Source: Diaporthe sp. PMI_573 (Eukaryota > Ascomycota > Sordariomycetes > Diaporthales > Diaporthaceae). Taken from it: DNA of 64,000 nt. Below, one piece after another: positions 11,349 to 22,658 of this stretch. Location: NCBI GenBank assembly GCA_021399435.1, contig JAJTUP010000010.1:1488001-1552000 (forward strand). Reading direction: 5' to 3'. The notes beneath the pieces are model-generated. The model worked only from the letters and a program-made list of their open reading frames with translations, searched no databases and had not been told where the DNA came from. Both the position numbers and the translations under genes were made by a program. Position 1 is the first letter of the stretch; the number at the start of each line of letters is the position of its first letter.

Positions 11349-12336
11349 ATGAATCTGTGGTCCACTTTCGCATGGGCCGCGGCTGTTCCTGGCCAGCTGA
11401 CAACTGACGCCCGCTTCATAGGCTGGGCCATAGAACAAGACAGTTGTAAGGTTTCTAGAAACATTCGATGCTCGCGAAACTTCTTGCTGACTGCAAGCAA
11501 AAAAAGTGAGATTGATTACTGCCGGTACTGGATGGAGCACATCTGGGACGGTCGCCGGTGATTGTGATTCCCCCAGTAACTGTGTTCTTAACACGGCGTG
11601 CACGTCAAACACTTTATTCTTTGACAATGGAGGATCAACAACATGGTCAGTGCATCGAATCTGTATATTTTGTACCTGCGGTGGAAAATTGTAGACAGTA
11701 GTGCTTACGTTAGTCTTTCACCAGCTGGTCCAATTATATATGTGTCACCTGGGCTATTTTTGAGACTCTCCCTTTCGGTGCTCCTTCTGCCACAAATTGG
11801 GAGTGCAGGTCTGCCGGATCAGTTTCGAAAAGTACTCTTTATAGGAACCTACCGGCAGCACCCGTGAGTTGCCCAACAGTGTGTAAGTTCAATTACCTGA
11901 TTTCTATGCAGCTCGCAGACATTGCCCTTGGCACTCAATCATATCGGAAGTTCCTAATGTATATCAGCCTATGTCAGACGCAACCGTAACTCCTACGACA
12001 ACGATGGGTTCTTCAGACACAACATTGCCTACATCCTCTCCAAGCCCATCGACCAGCACGCTGGCCGCTGTGGACGGTGTGAGGAGCCAGGCTTGGATCG
12101 CTGGGGCTGTGCTTGGATCTATTGCGGTTCTTGGATTGTTTGCAGCGACATTTTGGTTATGGATGAGACATCGAAATCGCCGCAGCCGACACCTGGGTAC
12201 CCAGCGCGAAGCACAGATTCAGATTGCCCATACACAGACAGTCGGGCCCCAGCGTGAAATATGCGGTGAACACGGAGCTCCCCCTTTCATGCTTCATGCG
12301 CATTCGGGGCGAATAACACCTGAGCTGGCTGGTTGA
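11349..12336 (+). CDS. Cys-rich single-pass membrane protein with Ser/Thr-rich stalk (4 exons, about 250 aa)
   Basis: Exons 11349-11445, 11498-11645, 11725-11863 and 11968-12336 join in phase. The N-terminus looks like a signal peptide followed by DARFIGWA, a motif I associate with a fungal family of extracellular Cys-rich proteins. The ectodomain carries ITAGTGWSTSGTVAGDC, CVLNTACTSNTLFFDNG, then YICVTWAIFETLPFGAPSAT and LYRNLPAAP. A Ser/Thr/Pro stalk (SSDTTLPTSSPSPSTSTLAA) leads to one transmembrane helix (IAGAVLGSIAVLGLFAATFWLW) and a basic cytoplasmic tail. This layout suggests a cell-surface sensor or anchor; no function is known. Intron placement inside the ectodomain is modelled from family-like reading frames. 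Confidence 0.6.
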
Positions 12337-13017
12337 TTTTGGGGTGAGAAGAGATACAGTTTACTAATATATTGATTTTGAGCTGCCAGAATAATGAATC
12401 GTTTGAGCATATGTTGTTAAAGAAAACTTGGAGTCAAACATAGTAAGCCTTTTCTGTTTATCTTTTCCTTGGTGGACGTGTCTTGGGGGAGGGGTCAGAA
12501 TAAGGGCCTGACACATTTCTTTTTATAATTCTGTTTCATCTGGAAGACCTCTTGTGGCCGCTATATCTTCAGCTGACAAGGGAAAATTGCATTTTGAGTT
12601 CCGAGGTCTCCATGCAAACAGGCTCTCCATGCAGAGCAGTTTGCTTCTCTTGGGAATCTTGTGTGAATTGATCTCACCTCCTTTCTGGGTTTACATACCC
12701 TGACTGTATTTTGCTGAAAATGCTACCTAGGTAACTTTTCACCTGACTCTACTTTCACTAGCTGTGGAAATGCCCTGTTTTAAAACGGGGTACAGACCAA
12801 AAGAGAAGAAGTGTTGGAAACATCTTGAACTGATCCCGGACATTTGCATAATCAGAGATTTCCATCAATAACTAACACCTGATGAACAGCAGCAAATGAA
12901 TGGGATCCTTCTCCATGCGTAGAAGCGGTTATTTGCCATTTCCAGAATAGTTGAGAAAGTGAGGAAGTTTCTTGCTTAGAGAAGTTTCATTCTGCTCTAA
13001 TTTACTTGGTTGACCAT
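12337..13017. other. AT-rich intergenic, no supported gene
   Basis: No open frame of note and no repeat that I could pair by eye. It separates the membrane protein from the ankyrin remnant. Confidence 0.35.
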
Positions 13018-13019
13018 CT

Positions 13020-13625
13020 AACAAGAAATGACTGCCGTAAAAGTCCTCGTGGAGTCAATGGAGATGTCCGTCTGATCCACCAGAATCATCTCAGTCCCCA
13101 CTGCTGATGGAGTCTCCAGATTCAGAGACTTTAACTCCGCTCCACACTTCAGGCAGCTCACTGAACGCATATGGCTTAGTGAGTTGCCAGGCAGCCTACG
13201 CCTCGAGGAGACCAGTCGTGTGCCTAGCTGCCCAAGCTTGCAGAACTCTGGCGACCGGGGAGTGGTTTGTCTGTGCGTCTGCGGCATCTATCGCCCCGTC
13301 TAGTCAAGTCATTCCAGGCCCTCCACTTCGCCCTCCACTTTTTGAAAGAAACGAGACCATGTCGAGCCTGCCGTCGCAAGTAGCACAGTCGCGCGGGCGA
13401 GTCCAGTGAAATCCTGCCGGGTTCTGGGTGAAGGGGCCGCTAAACACTAAAGAATTCAATGCGGCGCCTTGTTTTAGTAAGTATTCTGCCAAGTTCAGCG
13501 CCCATAATCGTGCAATGTAGCCGAGCGACGTAAGACCAGGACCACGGGCTAGAGGTGGTTCATTGACGACAGCGCCGGCCTCTACCAGACGAGAGATAAC
13601 GTACCGACTCCGGCTTCCGACCTCT
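13020..13625 (-). pseudogene. Ankyrin-repeat protein remnant
   Basis: Read on the minus strand from about 13615, one frame gives RYVISRLVEAGAVVNEPP, LGYIARLWALNLAEYLLKQG and later GRLDMVSFLSKSGG. These are recognisable as eroded ankyrin repeats (xxYLLxxGA, GxLDMVxFLLxxGG). The same frame then reaches TGA and resumes as LDGAIDAADAQ and PVARVLQAWAARHTTG, which look like the next ankyrin unit, before another stop. No start codon or complete gene surrounds it, and AT-rich DNA lies to the right. I read it as a stranded fragment of a larger ankyrin gene, perhaps of the NACHT/HET type. Confidence 0.55.
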
Positions 13626-14446
13626 CCCTAATTCCGGCCACACTCTGCTACGCACGCCCCCTTTGCATCGGACCCCATAAGGCCACTACTCTGATATTTA
13701 ACCTTGCTGCTAATGGTATTTCTGATTCTTCCAACATATTACTATCTTCTAGTACTAGTTACCTCCTGTTCAAGCTCTCTAAATAACTTCAATGTCAAGG
13801 AAAAGCTGATTCAAGTTGAGTTAATAAGTCATTGTGGTCTATGCAAAGAATAACGCCTGATTGGAAATGTTTATGAATTTAGCTTGTTCTAATAGTGATG
13901 AAAAAGAGTCACAATGTATTGCGGGTCGGCCTGAATTCACGTTATAGTTGGTAGATTATGTCTAGTGTTTAAAATGAGATAATACTATGCTGTGCTACTG
14001 AAGGACATCGGGGTTTCCTGTATACTAACAGACTGGCTGGCGGGTACTGCCTGGGTTGTAAATCTGTACTTGAGTAGTAGAGATCGGTAGGAAAAGGTAC
14101 ATAGAGACCGACTTCCCCAGCCTGGCCGTTTTCAAGATTGCATGATATCACTGCGCATAGCGAATCTCACTGTAACCGTCGATAAGACACATTGTTCCTT
14201 GTCCTTATTGAACACTCATTGCTGTTCCAGCTTAGTAGAGGAACTCAAAGAATATAAATAGTCCATGATATCACTGCGCCTCTTGCTGGAGGATGCCCCC
14301 ACCCCCGAGGAACCAATGTGCCCCTACGTGTAATAAAGCTCTCATGACTCACATACCGCACCGGAAGAGACTTTGGCTAGAGCAAATTGATTCATCGCAT
14401 CGAAAGGCAAGCAGCGGGTCCATAGCCCAACCTTAGTAACTTAAGA
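13626..14446. other. Gene-free AT-rich spacer with a short direct repeat
   Basis: No coding sequence seen. The string CATGATATCACTGCGC occurs twice, near 14141 and 14264, about 120 bases apart. The rest is AT-rich. Confidence 0.4.
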
Positions 14447-15601
14447 CTACATTGTTTCCTTCGATAAAGGATGCATTGGGTGGTCCATCCGTTTAACCCA
14501 GACTTTTGCGCTGTGCAGTAGCTTCTCTTTCACGTCATCTCCATAAACGTCCCAGCCAGGAATAGCTCCGTGAGTCGCATTGAAGTCATACGGTTTGACC
14601 GCCCTCCATATTTTGTGAATGGCATCTGGACCTAGTGGCAGCTCACTGGGGACAGACAGGAGGAAACTGAATTCGGCGTGATCAGGCGTTCTATCCCCTA
14701 CCGAGAATCGCGCTATCTATTCAAATTGTCAGGTCACTAGCATCTTCTCTCTGGTCATGTGTCCATCACAGATATTACATGTTCGAATAGGGAGAGCGAA
14801 AACTTACCCAATTGGTAATAAAAGTGTCACCATGGAAAAGACGCTTGTCCCAATGCAGGAGAAAGCTGCCAGGAAAATGGCCGCCAACCTTAAGAGCCGT
14901 TACTCCAGGTAGAATCTCTGTTACCTCCTCATGAAGGAATGTGACTTTATTTTCTGCTGGAGTATTCTTCAGCCACTCTCGGTCTTCAGGGGCTGCATAC
15001 ACCGGACAATTAAATGCAGTCAGCCACTCGTTCATCGAGGCATAGTAATGCGGATGCGAAATGATGATGGCTTTCAGTCCACCAATCGATAGTATCTGTA
15101 GAACAGTCAGAATGATGATTCTCATAATCTAAAGAACCTCAGAAAATAGGGAAAACCCACCCAGTCGATGGTTTCTTGGTCCAGGTAAGCCACCATATCC
15201 CAAAGAACGTTTCCTTGTGGCGTTTGTATGAGTATCGCTCTCTGCCCCACAAACCCGAACTATAAATATTCATATAATGTGTTAGATGTGATGGATCACT
15301 CAGATAGTGTGCGTTTACTTGCCTTTGGCTCTATTTCAATCGACGTCACTCTCTCGTCCTTAAGTTTTGTGCGCTTGACTTTGTGCCCGGCCTCTGTGAT
15401 CTTGCGCATAGAGCTCCAAGACTGACCTGGGCTTGCAACGAGGCTGCGAAAATCCTCCAGAAATTATTAGCATTACAGAGGATACCAGGGAGGCGTACTT
15501 ACATTGCAAAGCTCGCATCGGTTATTCAATGTTGCTGGATCTGTTGTGTTGTACTGTGTAGTACATACGCCACAAATGATGAAGTCGAGGTGGTCTGCCA
15601 T
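14447..15601 (-). CDS. Metallo-beta-lactamase-fold protein (5 exons), possibly frame-damaged
   Basis: Exons on the minus strand: 15601-15503, about 15433-15323, 15259-15161, 15095-14808 and 14716-14447. The N-terminus (LDFIICGVCTTQY, then RCELCN) resembles the Cys-containing start of a common fungal MBL-like family. Later landmarks are KFGFVGQRAILIQTP, NVLWDMVAYLDQETIDW, ISHPHYYASMNEWLTAFN, VTALKVGGHFPGSFLLHW, LFHGDTFI and GAIPGWDVYGDD. The metal site is the SHPHYY form, not the classical HxHxDH. Two oddities: the natural donor and acceptor of intron 1 leave exon 2 in the wrong frame, and intron 2 begins with GC. Either a non-canonical splice or a one-base indel is present. Substrate unknown. 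Confidence 0.6.
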
Positions 15602-18600
15602 CACGCTTATTCGAAAGCCTACCGCGGCAGCCAAGCGTATGCTCTAAGGAAAGGCGAGTCTTAGAGACAAAGTACCAAGCAGTAAGATCTACACACGAGA
15701 CTTCCCATGTCTAAATATCCATCAACAAGCCTTGGCATTTTCGGGCATGTGGTATTCGGCCTCGGCCTCGGCCTTACACGCCAAAGTCCGAAGTGCTCCT
15801 CAAGCGAAGCTTTTAGTCCAGCAATCACTTCACTCAGTCCACATGCTAGCTTAACAATCAACCATAGTTCTACAAGGACAGGTCTGCTTCATGTGGGGCT
15901 ATTTGGTCGGAACATCGGCTCTTAGCTAGAGCGCGAAAGTTTCTTCTGCCACAACCATGTCCGAGTTAACTAAGCATACCAGCTTGATGTGAATCAGAAA
16001 GGCCCCGACGGCCACACCAACGCATAGGGCGGTCTTTTCCAGGTTCGTGGGAAGACATGGGCATATTATTTCGATGGAGGCCTGTTGAGAATGAAGTTTA
16101 GCCTGGGGAGGGTTGATTTATTGATGGGCAGCTGCCTAAGGTCTGGGCTAACCATCGACTCGACGTTGGTAGAAGAGGATCCATCACCCTTGCGATGAAA
16201 GTTGCCTCGGATTCGAATAGCGACTCGCTACTCGCTCATATCTTGAAGTTGAATTTAGGCTGACAGTCATGCGACATATGACAAGGCCGAAATAACTATT
16301 CTATTATATTTATAGACGGTCCCTGGATCCTCGGAATAACAAATTTAGTGGGTAGGGCCTAGACTCGAGTTATGTTGGGTTGAAGCCAACCTCCTGGACT
16401 GACGCGCGGCCAATAGCGATAACGTTGGACAGTAGCTCAGGCCATTCGACGTATCGTCAGGTACCTCATATGTACAATCAGTAAGTACCCTCCGTTAATA
16501 TCCGCGCAACGGAAAATGGCAGGGCCGTGGCAGCGACTCGTTGTGTGCTTTGTTGGGGAGGTCACGTGACTACATCGGATAGCATATAAGTTCAACGCGT
16601 AGGCTGCAGCAGCCCGCTACACCTTTAATCAACACGAATCCACTACCTTCTTAAGCGTACGCCAACAAAGGTAAAGTATAGTGATATTATAGTTGTTAGG
16701 CTTCAGCCACACTGTGTTTTTTTATCAACTATTTATTGGTCTATCTGCTGTCTGCTCAGCCTTCCGATTGCTCTTTAGCAGCCTTAAGCTTATACTATAC
16801 ATAAGGTTAATAATAGAATTATATATCTACTTAAAGTCCTCCTTTAACGGTACCTTAAACTTTCCCTATAGCTTTATGCCTCTTAATACGTCACGGTATT
16901 GGTATCGGTATCGGCACCGGTGCTTTCCACAAACTCACAAGGCCTCTTATCTCTACAAGCGAGTGTGAGTCAGGACTGGTTACCTGTCACAAAGTTGAAG
17001 AAGAGAATAACGTGGAAGACTTGCATGCGCAGGCTCTGATGATCAAATATCAAGGCGAAGACATCATTCCACGCACATACTTCCCAGCAAAACTCAGATG
17101 ACTGAAAATGCTGATTATGGATTGCTCGTGTGAACAATCTGTTGCATCTTTGGTTGAGGTCTGTTTCCTTTTCTTAGCTCAACGACTTCATGTATTGAAG
17201 GGTGTCGAGGTTCGGATACAATTTACATTCTCTCTTGGCCTCGGGCTCAAGGCCAAAAGCCACGGATTGTAGCGCGAGTACCGTGCGATGCAGGTCGTAA
17301 GGCTTTGGCACCATAGGCATAGTGCACTTTCTCCGTCCCCAGCTTGGAAATAGATTAGCACCCTCGTTTAATCATGTTGACCGTCAAGACTCATCAAGCC
17401 TTACATCATATTAACCTGGATGGTAAATCACTTAAGTTGAGTTCTTAAATGCCCTGGCTCCGACCTTTCATAGTGCCCCTAAGTAGTAGACAAGCGGTCT
17501 GGAGGAATTGAATGGAGCAACAGCCTTCGTTATTCAAGTCTACAATATGGGGGCCAGACGAACTCTTTTATGCAGCTGAGCGGTGAGCTTGGGCGGCTTC
17601 AAATGGGTGGATGAGTGTCACATATGTGGTAAAAGGTGGACAACCATGGCTGCCTAGAAATGCAGAGCTCGCTATGGAATTGGTAAACTGCGGACCTCGG
17701 CGTGCATGCCAAGATGCTTTGCTAATATATCGACAATAAGATGTCAAGCCTTCAAATTCCAAGTTTCTCATCACAAACGCCATGAATTTCCAGACCAAGC
17801 TAGGTAACAATAGGCTAAAATTCTGTTGATAACATAGGCCTTCATGCTTGGAAGTTATTATGAGAGAACAGACAATGGAGAGCCAAATGCAGAATTGGCT
17901 TTGGGACAGCAGGATATGATTTAGGAGGCGGCAGGAAAACAAGCAGCTACCTAGGAAGTACGGTCATCTCCGCCAAAATTTTGAGAACGGATTCCACGGC
18001 CCCTAGTCATGGGAGGGATTTCCGGTGCTACATAATGCCTGTCTGAAAATGTGCCCGTCGAAGTGGCGCTGGTCGAGTCTGAGTGCACCGCGATCGGCCC
18101 AAGGGACAGAATGGCGTTGATTCCCCGAATGACCTGTCACAAAGTTCCAAACCCGGACCGGAGGCCGCACCTTGAGGCCATCTGTGTCTGTTCGATAAGA
18201 TGTCTCTCCTCGGAATACATGTCTCGATCGGCAGAGCTCACCTTGACCAATAGACTTGCCTCATTCACAACGAGATTGCTTTGTCTGGTGGCAGCCTGGA
18301 GGCGCCTGATAAACTTGATGTTTCACCACGGGTTTTCGATGTGGCATTTCATTTGCCGCCAGGCGAGTGCAGAGACGTGTTATTCGCTCTATCTGGAGGC
18401 GCAGTGACTGGACGTCCAGTCATATTTGGTAACATCGCTGTTGGATGCAATTCAAAGTGGCACAATCGCGCCTGAGTTGGGGCCAATGTAACACTGGTCG
18501 GGCTATGTCTCGTTATCCCAGCCACGTTGATGTGAGCGCCAAGCGGCAGACTCTCTGTTCCTCTTGCCGCCATCTTAACCCACTGCACTTGAGGTAACAT

Positions 18601-19302
18601 TTTGGCGTTTTTTTGTCTCTTCACGGCACTCGGGTCAACTGATAGCTAACCATGGGCAGAAAAGCGCAAATGTAGTGACCACCAAAATGGCTCTTTCATA
18701 TCACACCACCCCACAGTAGCTTTAGCTATTCGCAGGGATACTCCAGCGGTGGGATACTCTAGTCCTGATCGTGGGCCTCCTTGGGGGCAGAAAAGTCGAA
18801 TTGCCTTCCAGGGCTGTTGACAAGCCGCTGTGCCGTTGACTACTTATTAATAGACTGCTTTAGTGGTGATTTGCCTTGCATATGCGCCGCCAAGCTGCCC
18901 AGGGATGTACCAACAAACAGCATCTGCTCTGCGCTATGGTCTGCACCTGTGCCAACAGCATCACGGCCTGCATACGGCCATGGTTTGCGACCTCCAGACC
19001 CAGGCTGTAGACTCGAGGCCGTACATGCAGTGAGAACAGACACCATAACCCGCTTCCCAGAATGGCGCGCAGACATAGTGCTATTTGTGGATATATGCAT
19101 CCAGGCATAGACACACGGTTGGTTGTATCTGCGCCCAGTCATGGCAGTATATAGTTAGGGGACTTCCTCGAGCATTAGAAATATTCAGATCACCCCCACT
19201 TCAGAAATCACCAAACCAGCAACTAATTCTCCACGTCATCTGTGCCCAAATATCACTATTTCTTGATCTCAATTCGAGGCCAAAATCAAAGCTGTTTTCG
19301 CA
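15602..19302. other. 3.7-kb gene-poor region
   Basis: No complete gene supported. Between 16260 and 16970 the sequence is AT-rich and its longest frame is a hydrophobic run of no known family. On the minus strand at about 17174-17335 a short frame ends in YPNLDTLQYMKSLS and looks like an orphan last exon, but no preceding exon was found. Frames at 17568-17942 (-) and 18051-18475 (+) are unassigned. Confidence 0.4.
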
Positions 19303-20556
19303 ATGGCTTCCTCTCAAAGCATACACAAGCTCACGAAAACGGATCGGGCATACGTCCAGATGCTCAAAACCAAAGCTGACAAATTGAGGCAACACTCCCA
19401 AATCGCTCGCGCGAATAACTACGATGCCTGCAGTGCTTATATACAAAGCCATGGAGTCCCTTATGAAGATCCAAAGTCTGGTGAGCCTTTGCTACTCTAC
19501 GCAGTGAATGAAAAGGCACATGTGGTAGGGGAGCTAGGCTTCAAGAAACTCGTCGCACTGAAGCCCAAGAAAGGCCCTCTTTATGATTCTAAGCAAGAGA
19601 TATGTATTGTGGTGAGTGGTCTTTTTTTGTCCGGGCTCTTTTAACTTTTTGTTGGACTGGCTTGGGTGCTGTCTAGCTAAAAACATGTACTAATCTGGCC
19701 AAATAGCAAAGTCCAGAGATGGAATACATGACAGGCAATTCCGGTGACTCTGGATCTGGTCCCGTGGATACAACTGCGGCATCATCTGTTCATAAGCCAT
19801 GTGGTGTTTCACCTCCCACAAATGCACAATTAAAAAGTCTGGTATGTATACATCACTCTAACCTTTCTCCTTTGCTGTTGCTGACGGACTGCATCTGCCT
19901 AGCCTCCCGATATGAAACCGCAAGTGGAGAATGAATACTCAAACTACGCTCTATATCTTCCGGATCGACCTTTATTCGCAGGTCGCCGATCAAAGCCTAT
20001 GCATCAAGTGAGTCACTACCGTCAATGAAGCTGCAGGTCCAACTATTTCACGGCAAAGGTGAAGCCGATGAGAAGCGTGGAAACTAATCAATCTTGTGTT
20101 CCCGACTAGTTGTATTTACAGATGCGCATAGCAGACGAGCATGGGGGCTCGCTTGAAGATGCGCAAGCACTGCCAATTTGGAACGACACAGGTTCCAGTG
20201 TGCAGGTTATTCTCCGAAGCGATATGGATGGGCTCTTGGGCTTTCGGCCTGGTCAGGCAGCAGCACGGCGGCATACTGGTTTTGAGAGAGAAATCTTGTC
20301 TCATACAGCTGGCGGACTAGTTAATAGGCTGTTGATCAAAGCCTTGATTCGCGTCTGCAAAGACAAGGACTGTAAGCAGCCCTTGAGAGACGTCTGGGAG
20401 GAGGTTCCGGTCAGCGTTGCATCAGACAATGACGCCCTTCGTCTGTCTGGAAATGCCATGAGAAAGAACCTCATCTTTGCAACCCCGAAAGGAAACAGCT
20501 GCCTATTTGTAAGCCCTTCTCGTCGGGCTATCGCGTGGCAGATTCTCAGGTTCTGA
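19303..20556 (+). CDS. Retropepsin-like (DTG) fungal protein, 4 exons, about 331 aa
   Basis: Exons 19303-19611, 19707-19841, 19903-20007 and 20110-20556, all junctions in phase 0. The N-terminal third is helical and charged (LRQHSQIARANNYDACSAYI, then HGVPYEDPKSGEPLLLYAV). A Gly/Ser/Thr-rich linker follows. The C-terminal half starts with a beta-type segment containing LPIWNDTGSSVQVILRSDM, where Asp about 209 in D-T-G-S matches the active-site motif of retropepsin-like aspartic proteases. It later has RLSGNAMRKNLIFATPKGN, a motif I associate with a fungal family of DTG proteins. Whether it is a protease is not shown. A GTAAGC after CTATTT near 20515 could mark one more intron. A shorter relative lies at 21604. 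Confidence 0.55.
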
Positions 20557-21603
20557 GAACCCGGACCTCACTGTCGCGGGGAATGGGCTGGATTGATAGG
20601 AAGGCAGGGGTATGTATGTCTGGCTATGAAAAGTCACGAAGGAACAACTGCCTAGATGAAATGTACGATAAAATCGTTGGTTTTCCTGTTAATTTACGCA
20701 TTTGATTTTGTCCTTTGTATTCTTAGGTGTCTTGGGTCCACCTTCCGCACAGGTCTATATCCAACGATCAATAACTTGCTGTCTTGCTTTTCGAATATCT
20801 TGAAGACTTCGCAATGGTGCTATGCGTACTGACAATAATTCATCGCCGAAGAAACATGTAAATGGTAGAATGTTGATTTTTCAGTAATCGCACTTGAGGA
20901 TCACGTGGTCCCGTTCCAGAGGGTACGATGGAAGCTAGCATAGGAATCTAAATTAAGAGGCCTGGCATGGGAGCCCAAACCTGGAGAAAGAACTCACTGC
21001 TTAATGGAGTAGGGTCATCGGATGATATTGGAACACATAGGCTGTTTCTAGCCAACTGGAGACAAGTGCTTCGAGTTCGAATAAAGTAGACTTCATGGAA
21101 CTATATGGGTAGATCTGCCGAGTATAGCGATATGTGCAGGGTTTTCGTATCAACAAGCATTCACTTATCAAGTTCCAGTACCATTTTCTAGACAGCATCA
21201 ATAAAAGATTTTCCTATACATTTCTAGCAAAGCACCAGGCCGAAAGGCAGTAGTAAGACAATTCAGAAGGTAGAGCACCGGTTTGGGAGGTCTGTTGAAT
21301 GGAAAAGCAACTTATGCATTTAGGTATGATATGTTTAAACTATATAGTGATATGCATGGGTATGCATTTGGCGGGCCGCTAAAACCCCACCTACGTGGGG
21401 TGCTGCCTGAACTGCTTCCTTCCCCAAAGCTGAGCGCCAGGCGCGTTTGTGGATTTCATCATGATATCTTCACGTTCGCATGGTGACAACCAGTGGCTTT
21501 AATTGTCTCGTCTATACCATATCATCTGAGCTTCATGCGTGGGCTGATACGTTGTGTATGGAAGCTCTTCTGCACAAAGTCGAACTCCCCTGAGACCGCC
21601 ACC
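20557..21603. other. Intergenic, no supported gene
   Basis: Small frames only. I looked for remnants of the missing exons of the 21604 gene and saw none. Confidence 0.35.
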
Positions 21604-22050
21604 ATGCCGCGTGGCATGCAGAATCGAGGCTCAGGTCCAAAGCCAGTCGAGAACATCAGCGACGCTGCCACTGCCGGGCAAGGCCCCGTCCAAGGAACAA
21701 GCAAGAATGACCAAGAGCTTCTGAATGACTTGCTCGGCTTCCTTGACAAGAGAATACAGGACGAAACATCGAATCCCAGACGGCGTGAGAGCATTCAGCT
21801 GTGCCGAAACTTCGTTAACGATCATGGCTACCCAGTAGAGGACTACTGCATATATGCATGGGCAACTCATGGCATCGTCAAAGTCTTGACCGATGATGAG
21901 ACCAAAACGCTACCTCATACGGTAGAGCATGCCTCGGAAAGTTACGCGCTTGTGAGTAGCGACACACCCAAATTCGGTAATTTCGCCCGGGGCCTTGCTG
22001 ATGACTCTCCTTAGGGTGCACCTGAGATCGACCTGCGGAGTTTCAGTTAA
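21604..22050 (+). CDS. Short paralogue of the DTG protein, N-terminal half only (about 127 aa)
   Basis: Exon 1 21604-21951 and exon 2 22015-22050. RRESIQLCRNFVNDHGYPVED followed by a YA element matches the layout of the 19303 product (NNYDACSAYIQSHGVPYED, then YAV), with the conserved Cys and HG-P-ED spacing. In both genes exon 1 ends at GTGAGT in phase 0. The second exon here begins GAPEIDLRS, which resembles QSPEMEYMTG in the longer gene, but it reaches TAA after 11 residues. The DTG half is therefore missing. This is either a truncated duplicate or a gene encoding only the N-terminal domain. Same orientation as its relative, 1 kb downstream, consistent with tandem duplication. Confidence 0.5.
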
Positions 22051-22658
22051 TGTCGACTTTTGAAGGCCTGGGCAGGCTGAACCTGAGCTCAACAGGACGT
22101 ATGCGCGGGTAAGGGCAGCCCTGACCCGCGGCCAAAGGGACCCTGGGAGAAGCGATGGACATGAAGGGCTGCGAGATGCGGCATTTTTTCCTTGTTGTTT
22201 GTTATTCTTTTTTTGTGATAAAAAACAGAATTATCAGCAGTCATGCCTCGACTGCCATAACTTGGTTCAGTCGGTCGGCACATCTGATTACATTGACGGT
22301 ATGCACATGTGAATCATGTGCCGGGTGGAGGCGTTTGCTGGCGAAATAAGGTCTTACTGGACTGACTTGGAACAAGACTTGTGTACGCGAACTCACTACA
22401 AAGGGTCACGATTTTGTATCATAATGCGCTTTCAGCTTTCAGAATGACTCGGGCTGTGTTACAGCCTTGCATTGCCCTGCTTCCCTTGCGTATCTCGACG
22501 AAGATCACCGTCGTGGTGTAGTGCCACCTACTTTTGGCGGTTGATACCCACGATTCTGCACGCAATAGGGAATATAACTTATTGACGCCTGCTCAATGCA
22601 TCCGCGATGACGTGACCTAGACAGTGTGATAGATTTGCTACGAAGTCTGTCGGCCGAT
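22051..22658. other. Spacer before the terpenoid cluster
   Basis: No coding sequence supported; it is the 3' flank of both the DTG paralogue and the first P450. Confidence 0.35.

Noticed and set aside
17568..17942. 124-codon minus-strand frame in the gene-poor region
   Set aside because: No motif, no splice partner and no composition bias in its favour; left unassigned.
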